Shown here one piece after another: positions 19,386 through 28,668 of a DNA stretch of 64,000 nucleotides (the stretch's first letter is position 1; each line of letters begins with the position of its first letter). Origin of the DNA: an uncultured Pseudomonadales bacterium. Its GTDB lineage: Bacteria > Pseudomonadota > Gammaproteobacteria > Pseudomonadales > Porticoccaceae. Under the pieces are notes generated by a model. That model made no database searches, was not told the origin of the DNA, and was given only the letters and a program-made list of their open reading frames with translations. The stretch is from positions 240,379-304,378 of the forward strand of contig CALSSA010000004.1 in the NCBI GenBank assembly GCA_943788875.1, written 5' to 3'. The position numbers were made by a program, and so were the translations under genes.

Positions 19386-19663
19386 GTTACAAGCCGAGCA
19401 AGAAAGCCGTAGCTTTGGAATATGGCAAAAACCCGACACCATTATTGACCGCGAAAGGTGAAGATGGGGTGGCCGAGGCTATTATTGCTGAAGCGCGCAA
19501 ACAGGGGGTGCATATTGCCGAGGATCCACAGCTGGTGGCATTGCTCAGTCAGCTGGAACTCAACCAAGAAATTCCCGAAAATCTGTATACGGCGGTAGCA
19601 GTAATTTTATCCTGGGTGTATTGGCTAAAAGGTATGGACCCTAGGGATAACCCCGGGGAATAG
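19382..19663 (+). CDS. FhlB-like protein (FlhB C-terminal cytoplasmic domain homolog)
   Basis: KAVALEYGKNPTPLLTAKGEDGVAEAIIAEARKQGVHIAEDPQLVALLSQLELNQEIPENLYTAVAVILSWVY. Confidence 0.85.
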   Translation: MSYKPSKKAVALEYGKNPTPLLTAKGEDGVAEAIIAEARKQGVHIAEDPQLVALLSQLELNQEIPENLYTAVAVILSWVYWLKGMDPRDNPGE

Positions 19664-19668
19664 AAGGT

Positions 19669-20100
19669 TCAGGCGTCGCCCATGGACTGGCGACTGCGAT
19701 TGGAGCGTAACTTACCCAGTCGGTCATAGACTTCCACTGTACTTTGGGGGTCAGGCGACTGAATAGTCTGTAGGGCGCCGCGTATGGTCTCTAGCTTGCG
19801 GGTAATCAGCACTTCATTGCGGCGATGTAAATCTTTGCATTCGGCGACTAGAGCCATGACCTCATCCCACCGGGCCAAAGTGTTGGCGGTGGTCTGCGGA
19901 TCCTCGCTGTAGGTTTTGACCCGCTCAAGTAGCTCCTGATCACCCAAAAAGGTGAGGATTTCGAGCTTTTGAGTTTGCAATGTTTCGAAGTTACTGAGAT
20001 CTTTCTGTTTAAGAGCTTCGAACTCACTTTCAAGCACAGCCTTGAGTGCCTGAGCCTTGTGTAGCACCTGGGAGAAGTATTCTGATTCCGAATTTTCCAT
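19669..20100 (-). CDS. flgN: Flagellar chaperone FlgN
   Basis: Helical FlgN-like protein adjacent to flgM. Confidence 0.8.
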   Translation of the reverse strand: MENSESEYFSQVLHKAQALKAVLESEFEALKQKDLSNFETLQTQKLEILTFLGDQELLERVKTYSEDPQTTANTLARWDEVMALVAECKDLHRRNEVLITRKLETIRGALQTIQSPDPQSTVEVYDRLGKLRSNRSRQSMGDA

Positions 20101-20165
20101 AGCGCTAAGATACTTTTATTGAGGCTAATAAGATAGCACTGGTTACTAAATAACCAGCCCTAATA

Positions 20166-20477
20166 TTATTTCCCGCCAATCATTTTCTCAAGTGATACAA
20201 AGCTTTCGGCAATGCGTTTGGCATCCAGAGGATAGTTGCCTTCTTCGATTGCCTGCTTAATGCGCGCTACTTTTTCGGCATCAAAATCAGCTTCGGAAAG
20301 GGCCAGCTCTGCCGCTTCACTCAGGATTACTTCGTCTTGCTGGGGCTTGGCTGCAACTTTGTCTACAGCACTGGCATCAGTCTGCTTGTTTTTTACCTGG
20401 TCTGCATTCGGGTTTAACTGAACCGAAGCTCTACCAAGTTGTGAAATTGGATCTGTCATATCTTTTACCTCAAGCAA
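20166..20477 (-). CDS. flgM: Anti-sigma28 factor FlgM
   Basis: C-terminal VARIKQAIEEGNYPLDAKRIAESFVSLEKMI. Confidence 0.93.
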   Translation of the reverse strand: MLEVKDMTDPISQLGRASVQLNPNADQVKNKQTDASAVDKVAAKPQQDEVILSEAAELALSEADFDAEKVARIKQAIEEGNYPLDAKRIAESFVSLEKMIGGK

Positions 20478-20507
20478 TATGCTTACAAATTACTCTGTCT
20501 TCTCAGT

Positions 20508-20534
20508 ATATCGGCAGCATTAGAATTTTCTATA
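20508..20534 (-). promoter_or_regulatory. Possible sigma28 promoter of flgM
   Basis: Minus strand TATA-N15-GCCGATAT; -10 good, -35 weak. Confidence 0.45.
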
Positions 20535-20583
20535 GGGCAAAGTTGTATTATTTTTAATTTAATTTCAGACTGGCGTGAAAGCC

Positions 20584-21672
20584 TTACAGTCCGCGGGCCT
20601 GACCTGGGCCTGTGACTAATGCGCGCACAGTCTCAGCAGACTCAGGGTTCAGTAATGTTATCTGTTGATCCATTTTACCACTTTCCATGGCTGTCATGGT
20701 AACGCTGATTGTTAACAGGCCAGTGCCTACACTGAGCATCACATTATCGCCCTTATTGATCATGGCGGCAGGTCTTAGATCAGACAGGCGCAGCAGTTGG
20801 TTGGTTCTTATGCTGCGTATTGCCTCCATCTGCACAATGTCTTTTCTGCTCAGCAGGGCATCCTCCGGCAGATTACCGTAATACTCCTTCAATATAGTGT
20901 TATCCGCGTTGAGCTTTTGTCCCCGGCTGAGATTGCTGGTGGTCATAATGACCATATTCTTAACATTGAAATCCCGTCGCGACAGAATATGGTCGGCGCT
21001 GAGGTCTCGGGCTGCCACAGCCTGTTCCAACAGTCGACCAGGAAAGCGCTGGCTGGGATTAGTCGATCTCAGACCGCGGCTGATTTGGCTGACAGCATTG
21101 CTGCTAATACTCTCTCCTACAAGCACATCCCTGTTTAGGCGAAACACCTGCGTACTCTCCATCAGGTGCCGTTTGGCTACCACTTCTCCAGCTTTCACCG
21201 CCGTTGTCAGCAGATAACCCTCGCCACTGTTGGCTAAATTTTCAAGATTTTTCATTGGCGTTCTGGCTGGCTGTTGCACCACTGTCTTCTCTATATCCTG
21301 TGGTCGCAGTGGTTGATTGGGCTGCATGTCTCGGCGATAAACAAAACCTTGAATCAGCGGCTGAATTTTTACCCGGATAAAGGCTTTCCAATCAATGTCT
21401 GGGCACTGGGCCAGGATTGTCTGGTTGCTGTTGGCATAGGGAAAACTAATGCTGTAGGCGCTGTCGCAGGCCGGTACTTTTAGACGCCGATCCAGGGCAA
21501 CAATCTGCACCTGACTCACTGACAGCTGTTCCTGCTCTGCGACCCAGACCTGGGCGCGATCAATCAGCTGCTGCTTATTAATATCGATCTGGGCATTGCC
21601 TGGGACAGCGCTTTGAGCGCTGACGGCAAAGCCTAAAAACAGCATGCATATTGTGGTTGTTAGCTTGGTCAT
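20584..21672 (-). CDS. flgA: P-ring assembly chaperone FlgA (start re-assigned to MTKLTTTICMLF; ORF track starts at 21768)
   Basis: Signal peptide after MTKL; SAF/FlgA C-terminal domain (NKGDNVMLSVGTGLLTISVTMTAMESG). Confidence 0.88.
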   Translation of the reverse strand: MTKLTTTICMLFLGFAVSAQSAVPGNAQIDINKQQLIDRAQVWVAEQEQLSVSQVQIVALDRRLKVPACDSAYSISFPYANSNQTILAQCPDIDWKAFIRVKIQPLIQGFVYRRDMQPNQPLRPQDIEKTVVQQPARTPMKNLENLANSGEGYLLTTAVKAGEVVAKRHLMESTQVFRLNRDVLVGESISSNAVSQISRGLRSTNPSQRFPGRLLEQAVAARDLSADHILSRRDFNVKNMVIMTTSNLSRGQKLNADNTILKEYYGNLPEDALLSRKDIVQMEAIRSIRTNQLLRLSDLRPAAMINKGDNVMLSVGTGLLTISVTMTAMESGKMDQQITLLNPESAETVRALVTGPGQARGL

Positions 21673-21731
21673 GGAGCGAGTATGGGCCACAAGATCAGCT
21701 GACGCAATACCGACAGAGCGGCAATAAACAG

Positions 21732-21759
21732 CGGCAAAAAGCTGCCACAAAAGCGGCAA
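21732..21759 (-). promoter_or_regulatory. Tripartite flagellar motif, copy B
   Basis: Minus strand TTGCCG-CTTTTG-TGGCA-GC-TTTTTGCCG in the flgA/flgB intergenic region. Confidence 0.6.
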
Positions 21760-21845
21760 ACTATTCAAATCTAAAATAGAAAAACAACCTTAACTACATG
21801 ATTTAAAACGATATTGTAATTTAAATGCGGCATTGTCGGGTGACT

Positions 21846-21861
21846 TGGCATCTGTTTTGCA
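21846..21861 (+). promoter_or_regulatory. Putative sigma54 promoter of flgB operon
   Basis: TTGGCATCTGTTTTGCA; GG-N10-GC. Confidence 0.8.
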
Positions 21862-21937
21862 TTACCTAGGTTGGAGATAAATGTTTTCCGACAGGTAAGC
21901 AATCGACAGACAGGAAAAAAACTTTAATAGGTTTGAT

Positions 21938-22318
21938 ATGAATATTTTAGATACAGCTTTTGGCATTCACGAACGGGCACTGGATTTGCGTGCTCAGCGC
22001 ATGGAATTGATTGCGCAGAATATTGCCAATGTGGATACGCCACATTTTAAAGCCCGAGATCTCGATTTCAAAGCGGTGCTCAATGAGACCCAGGGCTCCC
22101 TGAGCACTACTCAGAGCGGCCATATCAAATCAGCAGCTGCTCAGGGCCAGGGTGATTTGGTTTACAGCATCCCATTCAGCACGTCGCTCGATGGCAATAC
22201 AGTTGAACTCAGTGTTGAGCAGGCCAAGTACGGTAAAGCTGCGGCCCAGTATCAGGCGACTTTACGATTTATTGAGGGCGATATCAGCGCGGTGCGCAAA
22301 GCCCTTAGAGGAGATTAA
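21938..22318 (+). CDS. flgB: Flagellar rod protein FlgB
   Basis: ALDLRAQRMELIAQNIANVDTPHFKARDLDF. Confidence 0.96.
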   Translation: MNILDTAFGIHERALDLRAQRMELIAQNIANVDTPHFKARDLDFKAVLNETQGSLSTTQSGHIKSAAAQGQGDLVYSIPFSTSLDGNTVELSVEQAKYGKAAAQYQATLRFIEGDISAVRKALRGD

Positions 22319-22324
22319 TAGGCT

Positions 22325-22750
22325 ATGTCATTTAATAATATTTTTGGAATAGCAGGCTCGGCTCTCAATGCCCAGATGGTGCGCATGAACTCTACCGCAT
22401 CGAATATGGCAAATGCCGGCACTTTGGCTTCCAGCCCGGATGAGGCTTACAAAGCCAAGCGTCCTGTATTTGAGGCTCTCCTCAATCAAGAGATGACTAC
22501 TCAGGGTGCGCAATATGTTGGCGGCGTCCGGGTTAGCGGCATGGCTGATGACAGCACTCCCAACCGAAGAATTCTTGATCCGGGCAATCCCAAAGCCGAC
22601 AAAGACGGCTTTGTTTATGAATCCAATGTTAACGAAGTAACGGAAATGGTTGAGATGATGAGTTCCGCCAGAAGCTATCAGAACAATGTTGAAGTTGTTA
22701 ATACGGCGCGTGAGTTAATGATGCGCACTCTTGATATCACCAAAGCGTAG
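22325..22750 (+). CDS. flgC: Flagellar rod protein FlgC
   Basis: FlgC family; NEVTEMVEMMSSARSYQNNVEVVNTARELMMRTL. Confidence 0.96.
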   Translation: MSFNNIFGIAGSALNAQMVRMNSTASNMANAGTLASSPDEAYKAKRPVFEALLNQEMTTQGAQYVGGVRVSGMADDSTPNRRILDPGNPKADKDGFVYESNVNEVTEMVEMMSSARSYQNNVEVVNTARELMMRTLDITKA

Positions 22751-22761
22751 GGACAATTTAC

Positions 22762-23448
22762 ATGGTAGCCAATATAACGAGTAGTTCGTTTTTAACCACT
22801 GACCAATATGCGGATCAGCAGATTGAAGCGCTTTCTGGTGAGGATGAGTTGGGCCGCGATGCGTTTTTGACATTGCTAACCACTCAGCTAACCAACCAGA
22901 ATCCATTGGACCCCATGGACAACGAAGCTTTTGTTGCCCAGCTGGCTCAGTTCTCTTCGGTTGAAGGTATTAAAGGTATGCAGGCTTCTCTGGAAGATAT
23001 GGTCACTGGTATGCGCCAGGATCAGATGCTGACAGGGGCCAATCTGGTAGGCAAGAAAGTGGCTGTTGAAGGTGGTTACTTTGATGGTGGCAATGGTGCT
23101 ATGTCTCAGGGATCTATCGACCTGCCCAATGGTGCTGAGTCGGTGATCTTTAGTGTCTATGATCCGGCTTCCGGAGATTTGGTTTTCCGTGAAACTCAGG
23201 GCGCACAGCTTCCTGGGCGTCTGGACCTGAATTGGAACGGCTACAACCGCGAAGGCGAGCTGGCGGCTAATGGTAGCTATGTGATGAATGCCAGCATTGT
23301 GCGCAACGGCAAACTCGAAGCTGCACCTGTTACCACTATGGCTCAGGTCAAGAGCGTGAGCTGGGATCCCGAAGCACAGGAATTATCTCTCGAAGTTGGT
23401 GATGGCGATTTTGTCACTCTCGCTGAAGTCGAGAGAATTGGAATTTAA
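22762..23448 (+). CDS. flgD: Hook cap FlgD
   Basis: LGRDAFLTLLTTQLTNQNPLDPMDNEAFVAQLAQFSSVEG. Confidence 0.96.
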   Translation: MVANITSSSFLTTDQYADQQIEALSGEDELGRDAFLTLLTTQLTNQNPLDPMDNEAFVAQLAQFSSVEGIKGMQASLEDMVTGMRQDQMLTGANLVGKKVAVEGGYFDGGNGAMSQGSIDLPNGAESVIFSVYDPASGDLVFRETQGAQLPGRLDLNWNGYNREGELAANGSYVMNASIVRNGKLEAAPVTTMAQVKSVSWDPEAQELSLEVGDGDFVTLAEVERIGI

Positions 23449-23483
23449 ATAAAGAATTTATAAGGTAATAAGGAGAATAACGA

Positions 23484-26321
23484 ATGTCATTTTATACCTC
23501 ACTTACAGGTCTTAACGCAGCGACAACAGAGCTATCTGTAACCTCAAACAACATTGCTAACTCCGGTACCTCGGGCTTTAAACGCTCCGATGCTGACTTT
23601 GGGGATATTTTTGCAACCTCTCCACTACAGAAAGCGTCCAGTGTTATTGGTCGTGGTGTATCTCTGAAAGAGGTGAGCCAGGAGTTCAGTCAGGGCAACA
23701 TTGAGTTCTCTGCAAACTCTCTGGATTTGGCAATTACCGGTGATGGTTTCTTCCCGCTTGAATCTCCAGACGGCACTAAAATCTACACCCGTAATGGTGC
23801 CTTTATGCTGAATGAGCAAAATCAGATGGTGAACAGTGCCGGTCAGGCTCTGCAGGCACTGCCGGTGGATTCGACCAACAAGGCCGACTTTGGTGAGCCA
23901 ATGAGTGCTCTGGCCATTCCTCGAGCCACTGTTTCTGAGTTCTTGCCCACGACTGAAGTTGAGTTAGGTTTAAACTTGCCATCGGACGCAGCACCTATTA
24001 CTGAGGCGTTTAATCCTGGCAAGCCTGAAACCTATAACAAGACCACATCCTTAACAGTTTACGGGACCTCCGGCTCTAGCCACCTGGCAACGATTTATTA
24101 TGCAAAGACAGCGGAAGCCACTGCTGATGTGCCATTCAACAAATGGCAGACCTATGTTTACATTGATGATCAGGCGGTTGACTCTGCATTGATCCAGGCG
24201 TCGGATACTGCTGGCGACCAATACTTTGTAAACAAGTACGGTGAAGTTAAAACCCAGTCCGAGCTTTTGGAATTACAGAAAACAAGTGCCGAGAGTGAGA
24301 AGTATCTGGTAACTTTGGGTACTCTCTATAAAAAGTACTCGTTCGATAATCTTTCAACGCCAACAGATTCCCAGCCAGCAAGCGTTAATTTTGCAGTAGC
24401 AGAAGACTCTGCTTACATTGATGATCTCAATCTTACCAACAACAGTGACGGTATTGATTTTACCGATATTGCGATGTCTAGAGCCGAGCTGTCGAATATG
24501 TTTAGCCTGAGTATTGATGACTCTCCATCTATAAATATAGGTTTGGAGCACCTCGCGGGCTCATCACAAAAGTTATCGGGCTCAGAGATTGCCTTTGAAC
24601 TTACTAATGTCATTAATGATCGATTTGGTGATGGTAAGGCATTCGATTTTACAGCCGCAGGGTCACATAACTTTAAATTCACCAGAATTACCAGTGGTGG
24701 CGCAGAATCTTCCACCACCCTTGATATTCCGACTATTTTGAATGCTTATAGTGCTGCTGATTTTGCTGATAATCAGGTTTCCGCAGAACCACTGGCCTAT
24801 GCTATGGATGCAGCGCTAAAAGCAGACGGTTTTACGGATATTTCCGTGTCCTACGATGCAGCGAGCCAGGGCTTTAGATTTTTGCAGGATAACGGTGGCA
24901 CAGACTCCCTATACCTGAGTTCAGGAGCTGACGGGATGGCTACTAATGCTGTGTTTGGTTTACCGCCACAGACAGCAGAGGCTGACGGCACCATTATATC
25001 CCACGGCATATTGCTACCTGCCCTTGATACCGACGCTTCAGATGTTTTACTAAAAAATGTGCGCCCCAATGGCACATCATTTACCGCGGCGACTAATCAG
25101 CGTTACGGTATTTCAGTGAGCTATACAGAGGGTAAATTTATTGTTGCCTCTGGTACTACTGGTGATGAATCTAGCCTGGCGATTACCAATGTTTCCGATA
25201 TGTCTCAAACCCTTTTGGGTATGGAAGCGGATGGTCATTTAGTAGAGGCGGAAACCTCACAGATTAATAATCTGCCTGCGGTTCGTGGTCAGCTGTCATC
25301 TCCTGCTGTTGTAACCGGCAATCAGATGGGTGTTGATCCTCGTAAATCATTTTTGGTTAACACTGACAATCAGAATGTGACTGTGATTGTTGATGGGATC
25401 TCTGCGCAGATCCAGTTATCTGAAGGTCAGTATTCGATAGGTACATTTACCGAGCATCTGCAGTCGAAAATCAATTTGATGGCTGATGCCCTGGGCCGAA
25501 GTGTCTCTGGTGTCTCTGTTGGTTTTGATGAAGCCGCAGAATCCATTGTCATTACTGGCGCTACATCTTCCGACAGTTCATTTATTCAGGTGGCTGGTCA
25601 CGCTGACTGGGGCCTTGAAGATATTGCCGCTGGTTTTGGTAAAACATCATCTTATATTGAGTTAGTTCCAGACACCTCTGGCACCAGTGAAGTCTATGTT
25701 ACTCAGGACAACGCAGGTAACTGGATTGAGACTACAGATAAAGCAGATTTTGATGATGAAGATATTCCTTACTGGACTCCCATCTTCCTGGACAAGGGCG
25801 AGCTGACATTTGATACCAGTGGTACTTTGGTATCACCAATTGGCGGAGCTAAGTTGGAGAGTGACAACATTACTGGTGGCTCAATCAATCTGGCATACAA
25901 CAACAGTACCCAGTTTAACAGCCCATTTGCGGTCTTGAGTCAGGCACAGAACGGTGCTCCGGAAGGGGACTTGGTCGGTGTAAATATCGGCGATGACGGT
26001 CTGGTGGTTGCCAGTTACTCCAATGGTTCGCAGAAGTCTCTGGGTAAAATTATTCTGGCTAACTTCGCCACTCCTAAAGGTCTGCGTCAGGTAGGTGATA
26101 CCAGCTACTCGGCAACCTCCGGTTCTGGTGATCCAACATTGGGTGAACCAGGTGCTGCAGGTTTCGGAACCATTCGAGCTGGTGCGCGGGAGCGCTCCAA
26201 CGTGGATCTGACTGCTGAACTGGTTGATCTGATTACCGCCCAGCGAAACTTCCAGGCTAACGCCAAAGCAATTGAGACAAGCTCCTCGCTAACTCAAACT
26301 ATTATTAATATCCGCGGTTAA
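23484..26321 (+). CDS. flgE: Flagellar hook protein FlgE, unusually large (945 aa)
   Basis: Canonical N-terminus (MSFYTSLTGLNAATTELSVTSNNIANSGTSGFKRSDADFGDIF) and C-terminus (ERSNVDLTAELVDLITAQRNFQANAKAIETSSSLTQTIINIRG). Confidence 0.94.
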   Translation: MSFYTSLTGLNAATTELSVTSNNIANSGTSGFKRSDADFGDIFATSPLQKASSVIGRGVSLKEVSQEFSQGNIEFSANSLDLAITGDGFFPLESPDGTKIYTRNGAFMLNEQNQMVNSAGQALQALPVDSTNKADFGEPMSALAIPRATVSEFLPTTEVELGLNLPSDAAPITEAFNPGKPETYNKTTSLTVYGTSGSSHLATIYYAKTAEATADVPFNKWQTYVYIDDQAVDSALIQASDTAGDQYFVNKYGEVKTQSELLELQKTSAESEKYLVTLGTLYKKYSFDNLSTPTDSQPASVNFAVAEDSAYIDDLNLTNNSDGIDFTDIAMSRAELSNMFSLSIDDSPSINIGLEHLAGSSQKLSGSEIAFELTNVINDRFGDGKAFDFTAAGSHNFKFTRITSGGAESSTTLDIPTILNAYSAADFADNQVSAEPLAYAMDAALKADGFTDISVSYDAASQGFRFLQDNGGTDSLYLSSGADGMATNAVFGLPPQTAEADGTIISHGILLPALDTDASDVLLKNVRPNGTSFTAATNQRYGISVSYTEGKFIVASGTTGDESSLAITNVSDMSQTLLGMEADGHLVEAETSQINNLPAVRGQLSSPAVVTGNQMGVDPRKSFLVNTDNQNVTVIVDGISAQIQLSEGQYSIGTFTEHLQSKINLMADALGRSVSGVSVGFDEAAESIVITGATSSDSSFIQVAGHADWGLEDIAAGFGKTSSYIELVPDTSGTSEVYVTQDNAGNWIETTDKADFDDEDIPYWTPIFLDKGELTFDTSGTLVSPIGGAKLESDNITGGSINLAYNNSTQFNSPFAVLSQAQNGAPEGDLVGVNIGDDGLVVASYSNGSQKSLGKIILANFATPKGLRQVGDTSYSATSGSGDPTLGEPGAAGFGTIRAGARERSNVDLTAELVDLITAQRNFQANAKAIETSSSLTQTIINIRG

Positions 26322-26348
26322 TAAACAGGATTACAACAGAGAACTGAT

Positions 26349-27112
26349 ATGGACAGATTAGCATTTACAGCTCTTGCCGCAGTGCAGGGTAATGCGAAAG
26401 TTAGAGCGCAGGTTACCAATGCTCTGGCCAATGTCTCGACAGTTGGCTTTAAAGAGAGCCTCCAGGTGGCAGTGGATACGGTGAAAATTGATGGCGCTGG
26501 TTATGACACGCGCTTTCAACCAACGGTGCATACCAGGGATGTGATTAATTTGAAGCCAGGGTGCTGTGGCCATGACTGGCAACCCTATGGATGTGTGCTA
26601 TGAATGACCAGACTGTTCTGGGTGTTCAGGCCAACAATGGTGAAATTGGCTTTACCCGCCGCGGTGATCTGCGCGTTTCGGCTACCGGTGTGATTGAAAA
26701 TGCTGCCGGCCAGCTGGTGCTGGGTGAGGCTGGACCTCTAACAGTGCCTCCCGGTCAGTTAGTGACTATCAGCCCGGACGGAACTATGTTTGCCTCATCA
26801 CCTACTGAGCCGGAAGCTCCGGCAGTATTGATTGGCAAGCTGATGTTGCGAGATGCCAGTGAGACCAATTTGATCAGACGTGAGGATGGTTTGTTTGAAC
26901 CTCTGGAGCTTGAATTCAGAGGCACAGACTTTCCCTCAGGCCCCAAAGCAGCGTCAATTCAGAGCGGCGTTCTAGAGGGAAGTAATGTGAACCCTGTTGA
27001 AGCCATGATCAAGATGATGGATTTCAGTCGCTCTTTTGAAGCACAGATAAAAATGATTAAAGAAGCTCGGTCTATCGATGAAACCGGGTCAACCATGATG
27101 AGAATTCCTTAG
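26349..27112 (+). pseudogene. flgF: Rod protein FlgF, interrupted by two apparent +1 insertions
   Basis: Two ORFs (26349-26603, 26591-27112); removing T near 26562 and T near 26596 restores LKPGAVAMTGNPMDVAMNDQ. Confidence 0.85.
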
Positions 27113-27153
27113 GCCCCCCGGCTTTAAGTGAATAACATTTGAGGATATAGATA

Positions 27154-27939
27154 ATGGATGCATCACTTTGGATTGCCAAGACTGGATTAACCGCGCAGCA
27201 AACACGCATGCAGGTTATTTCCAACAACCTGGCTAACGTCAACACCACAGGTTTTAAGAAAGACCGTGCGGTTTTTGAAGATCTGCTGTATCAGAATATT
27301 GTCCCCGCTGGCGGACAGGCTGATGCGCAGACAGAGACCCCCACAGGTCTGATGCTGGGTACAGGTACCAGAGTGCTGGCGACGGAAAAAATGCATGCCC
27401 AGGGTAATATTATTACCACTGAGAATGCGCTGGATGTGGCTGTGACCGGTGAGGGCTTTCTGTCTGTGCAGCAGGCCGATGGCTCTATTGCCTATACCAG
27501 AGATGGTTCTCTAAAACTGTCATCGGAAGGTCAGTTAGTGACTGCCGGTGGAGAGCCAATTATCCCGGCGATCAATATCCCCCAGAATACCGCCAGCATT
27601 ACCATTGGACGTGATGGCACAGTCACTGCCGAGCTTGCCAATAGCGGTGGCGCTGTTCAGGTAGGTCAGCTGCAGCTGTCGAGATTTGTTAATAACGCAG
27701 GTCTGCAGCCCATAGGTCGCAATCTGATGTTGCCGAGCAATGCCAGTGGCGATGCCATTATCAGCATCCCTGGTGAAAACGGTGCTGGCATGTTGATGCA
27801 GGGTTCTCTTGAGGCCTCCAATGTCAATGTGGTGGAAGAGATGGTCAATATGATCGAAACCCAGCGCGCCTACGAGGTGAACTCTAAGGCCATTTCCGCG
27901 GCTGACGGCATGTTGCGCTTCTTGAACAATAACCTGTAG
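27154..27939 (+). CDS. flgG: Distal rod protein FlgG
   Basis: LWIAKTGLTAQQTRMQVISNNLANVNTTGFKKDRAVFEDLLYQ. Confidence 0.97.
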   Translation: MDASLWIAKTGLTAQQTRMQVISNNLANVNTTGFKKDRAVFEDLLYQNIVPAGGQADAQTETPTGLMLGTGTRVLATEKMHAQGNIITTENALDVAVTGEGFLSVQQADGSIAYTRDGSLKLSSEGQLVTAGGEPIIPAINIPQNTASITIGRDGTVTAELANSGGAVQVGQLQLSRFVNNAGLQPIGRNLMLPSNASGDAIISIPGENGAGMLMQGSLEASNVNVVEEMVNMIETQRAYEVNSKAISAADGMLRFLNNNL

Positions 27940-27948
27940 GACAAGCTG

Positions 27949-28647
27949 ATGAACCTGATTCGTTTAGTAAAGATTGTTTTCCTGAGTAGTGTTTTAAGTG
28001 CCTGTGCGGCCCAGCCAGTGATGATGCCAACGGCAGAGTTTTCGCCGGTGCAGCCGATTCCGGCAAAAGCGCCAGTGCAGCCAACCGGTTCCATTTTTGC
28101 CAATGGGCGGGATCTGTTTGGTGATTTGCGCAGTTATCAGGCGGCCGATATTCAAGTGGGCGATCTAATTACGGTACTGCTCAATGAAACCACTCAGGCG
28201 TCGCGCACCTCTGGTCTTAGCACCAGCCGTGAAACTGAAAATGATGTTATTGGTGCCAACCAGATAAATTCCATTGTCGATAATTTGGGCGTTGGTACTA
28301 CCTTTATGACCAATGCAAAGACTGATGGCTCAGCTATTACCAGTGAGGGTACGGGAACTGCTGGACAGATGGCTTCATTGACTGGGTCCATTTCCGCTAT
28401 GGTCGTAGAAGTACTGGCAAACGGCAATTTAATCATTGTTGGTGAGAAACAGCTGGCGCTGACAGAAGGTACAGAATTTATTCAGGTTAAGGGCATTATC
28501 CGCCCGGCGGATATTCAGCCAGACAATACTATTTTATCTCAGCGAATTGCCCATGCGCAGATTTCGTACCGCGGTACAGGTCAGTTAGCGAGAGCATCCA
28601 ACACATCCTGGGGCACTGGTTTGCTCTACAAATTCTGGCCGTTTTAA
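27949..28647 (+). CDS. flgH: L-ring lipoprotein FlgH
   Basis: Lipobox LSACAAQP; GNLIIVGEKQLALTEGTEFIQVKGIIRPADI. Confidence 0.96.
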   Translation: MNLIRLVKIVFLSSVLSACAAQPVMMPTAEFSPVQPIPAKAPVQPTGSIFANGRDLFGDLRSYQAADIQVGDLITVLLNETTQASRTSGLSTSRETENDVIGANQINSIVDNLGVGTTFMTNAKTDGSAITSEGTGTAGQMASLTGSISAMVVEVLANGNLIIVGEKQLALTEGTEFIQVKGIIRPADIQPDNTILSQRIAHAQISYRGTGQLARASNTSWGTGLLYKFWPF

Positions 28648-28668
28648 GCGGTTTCAGGGGATAGGAAC

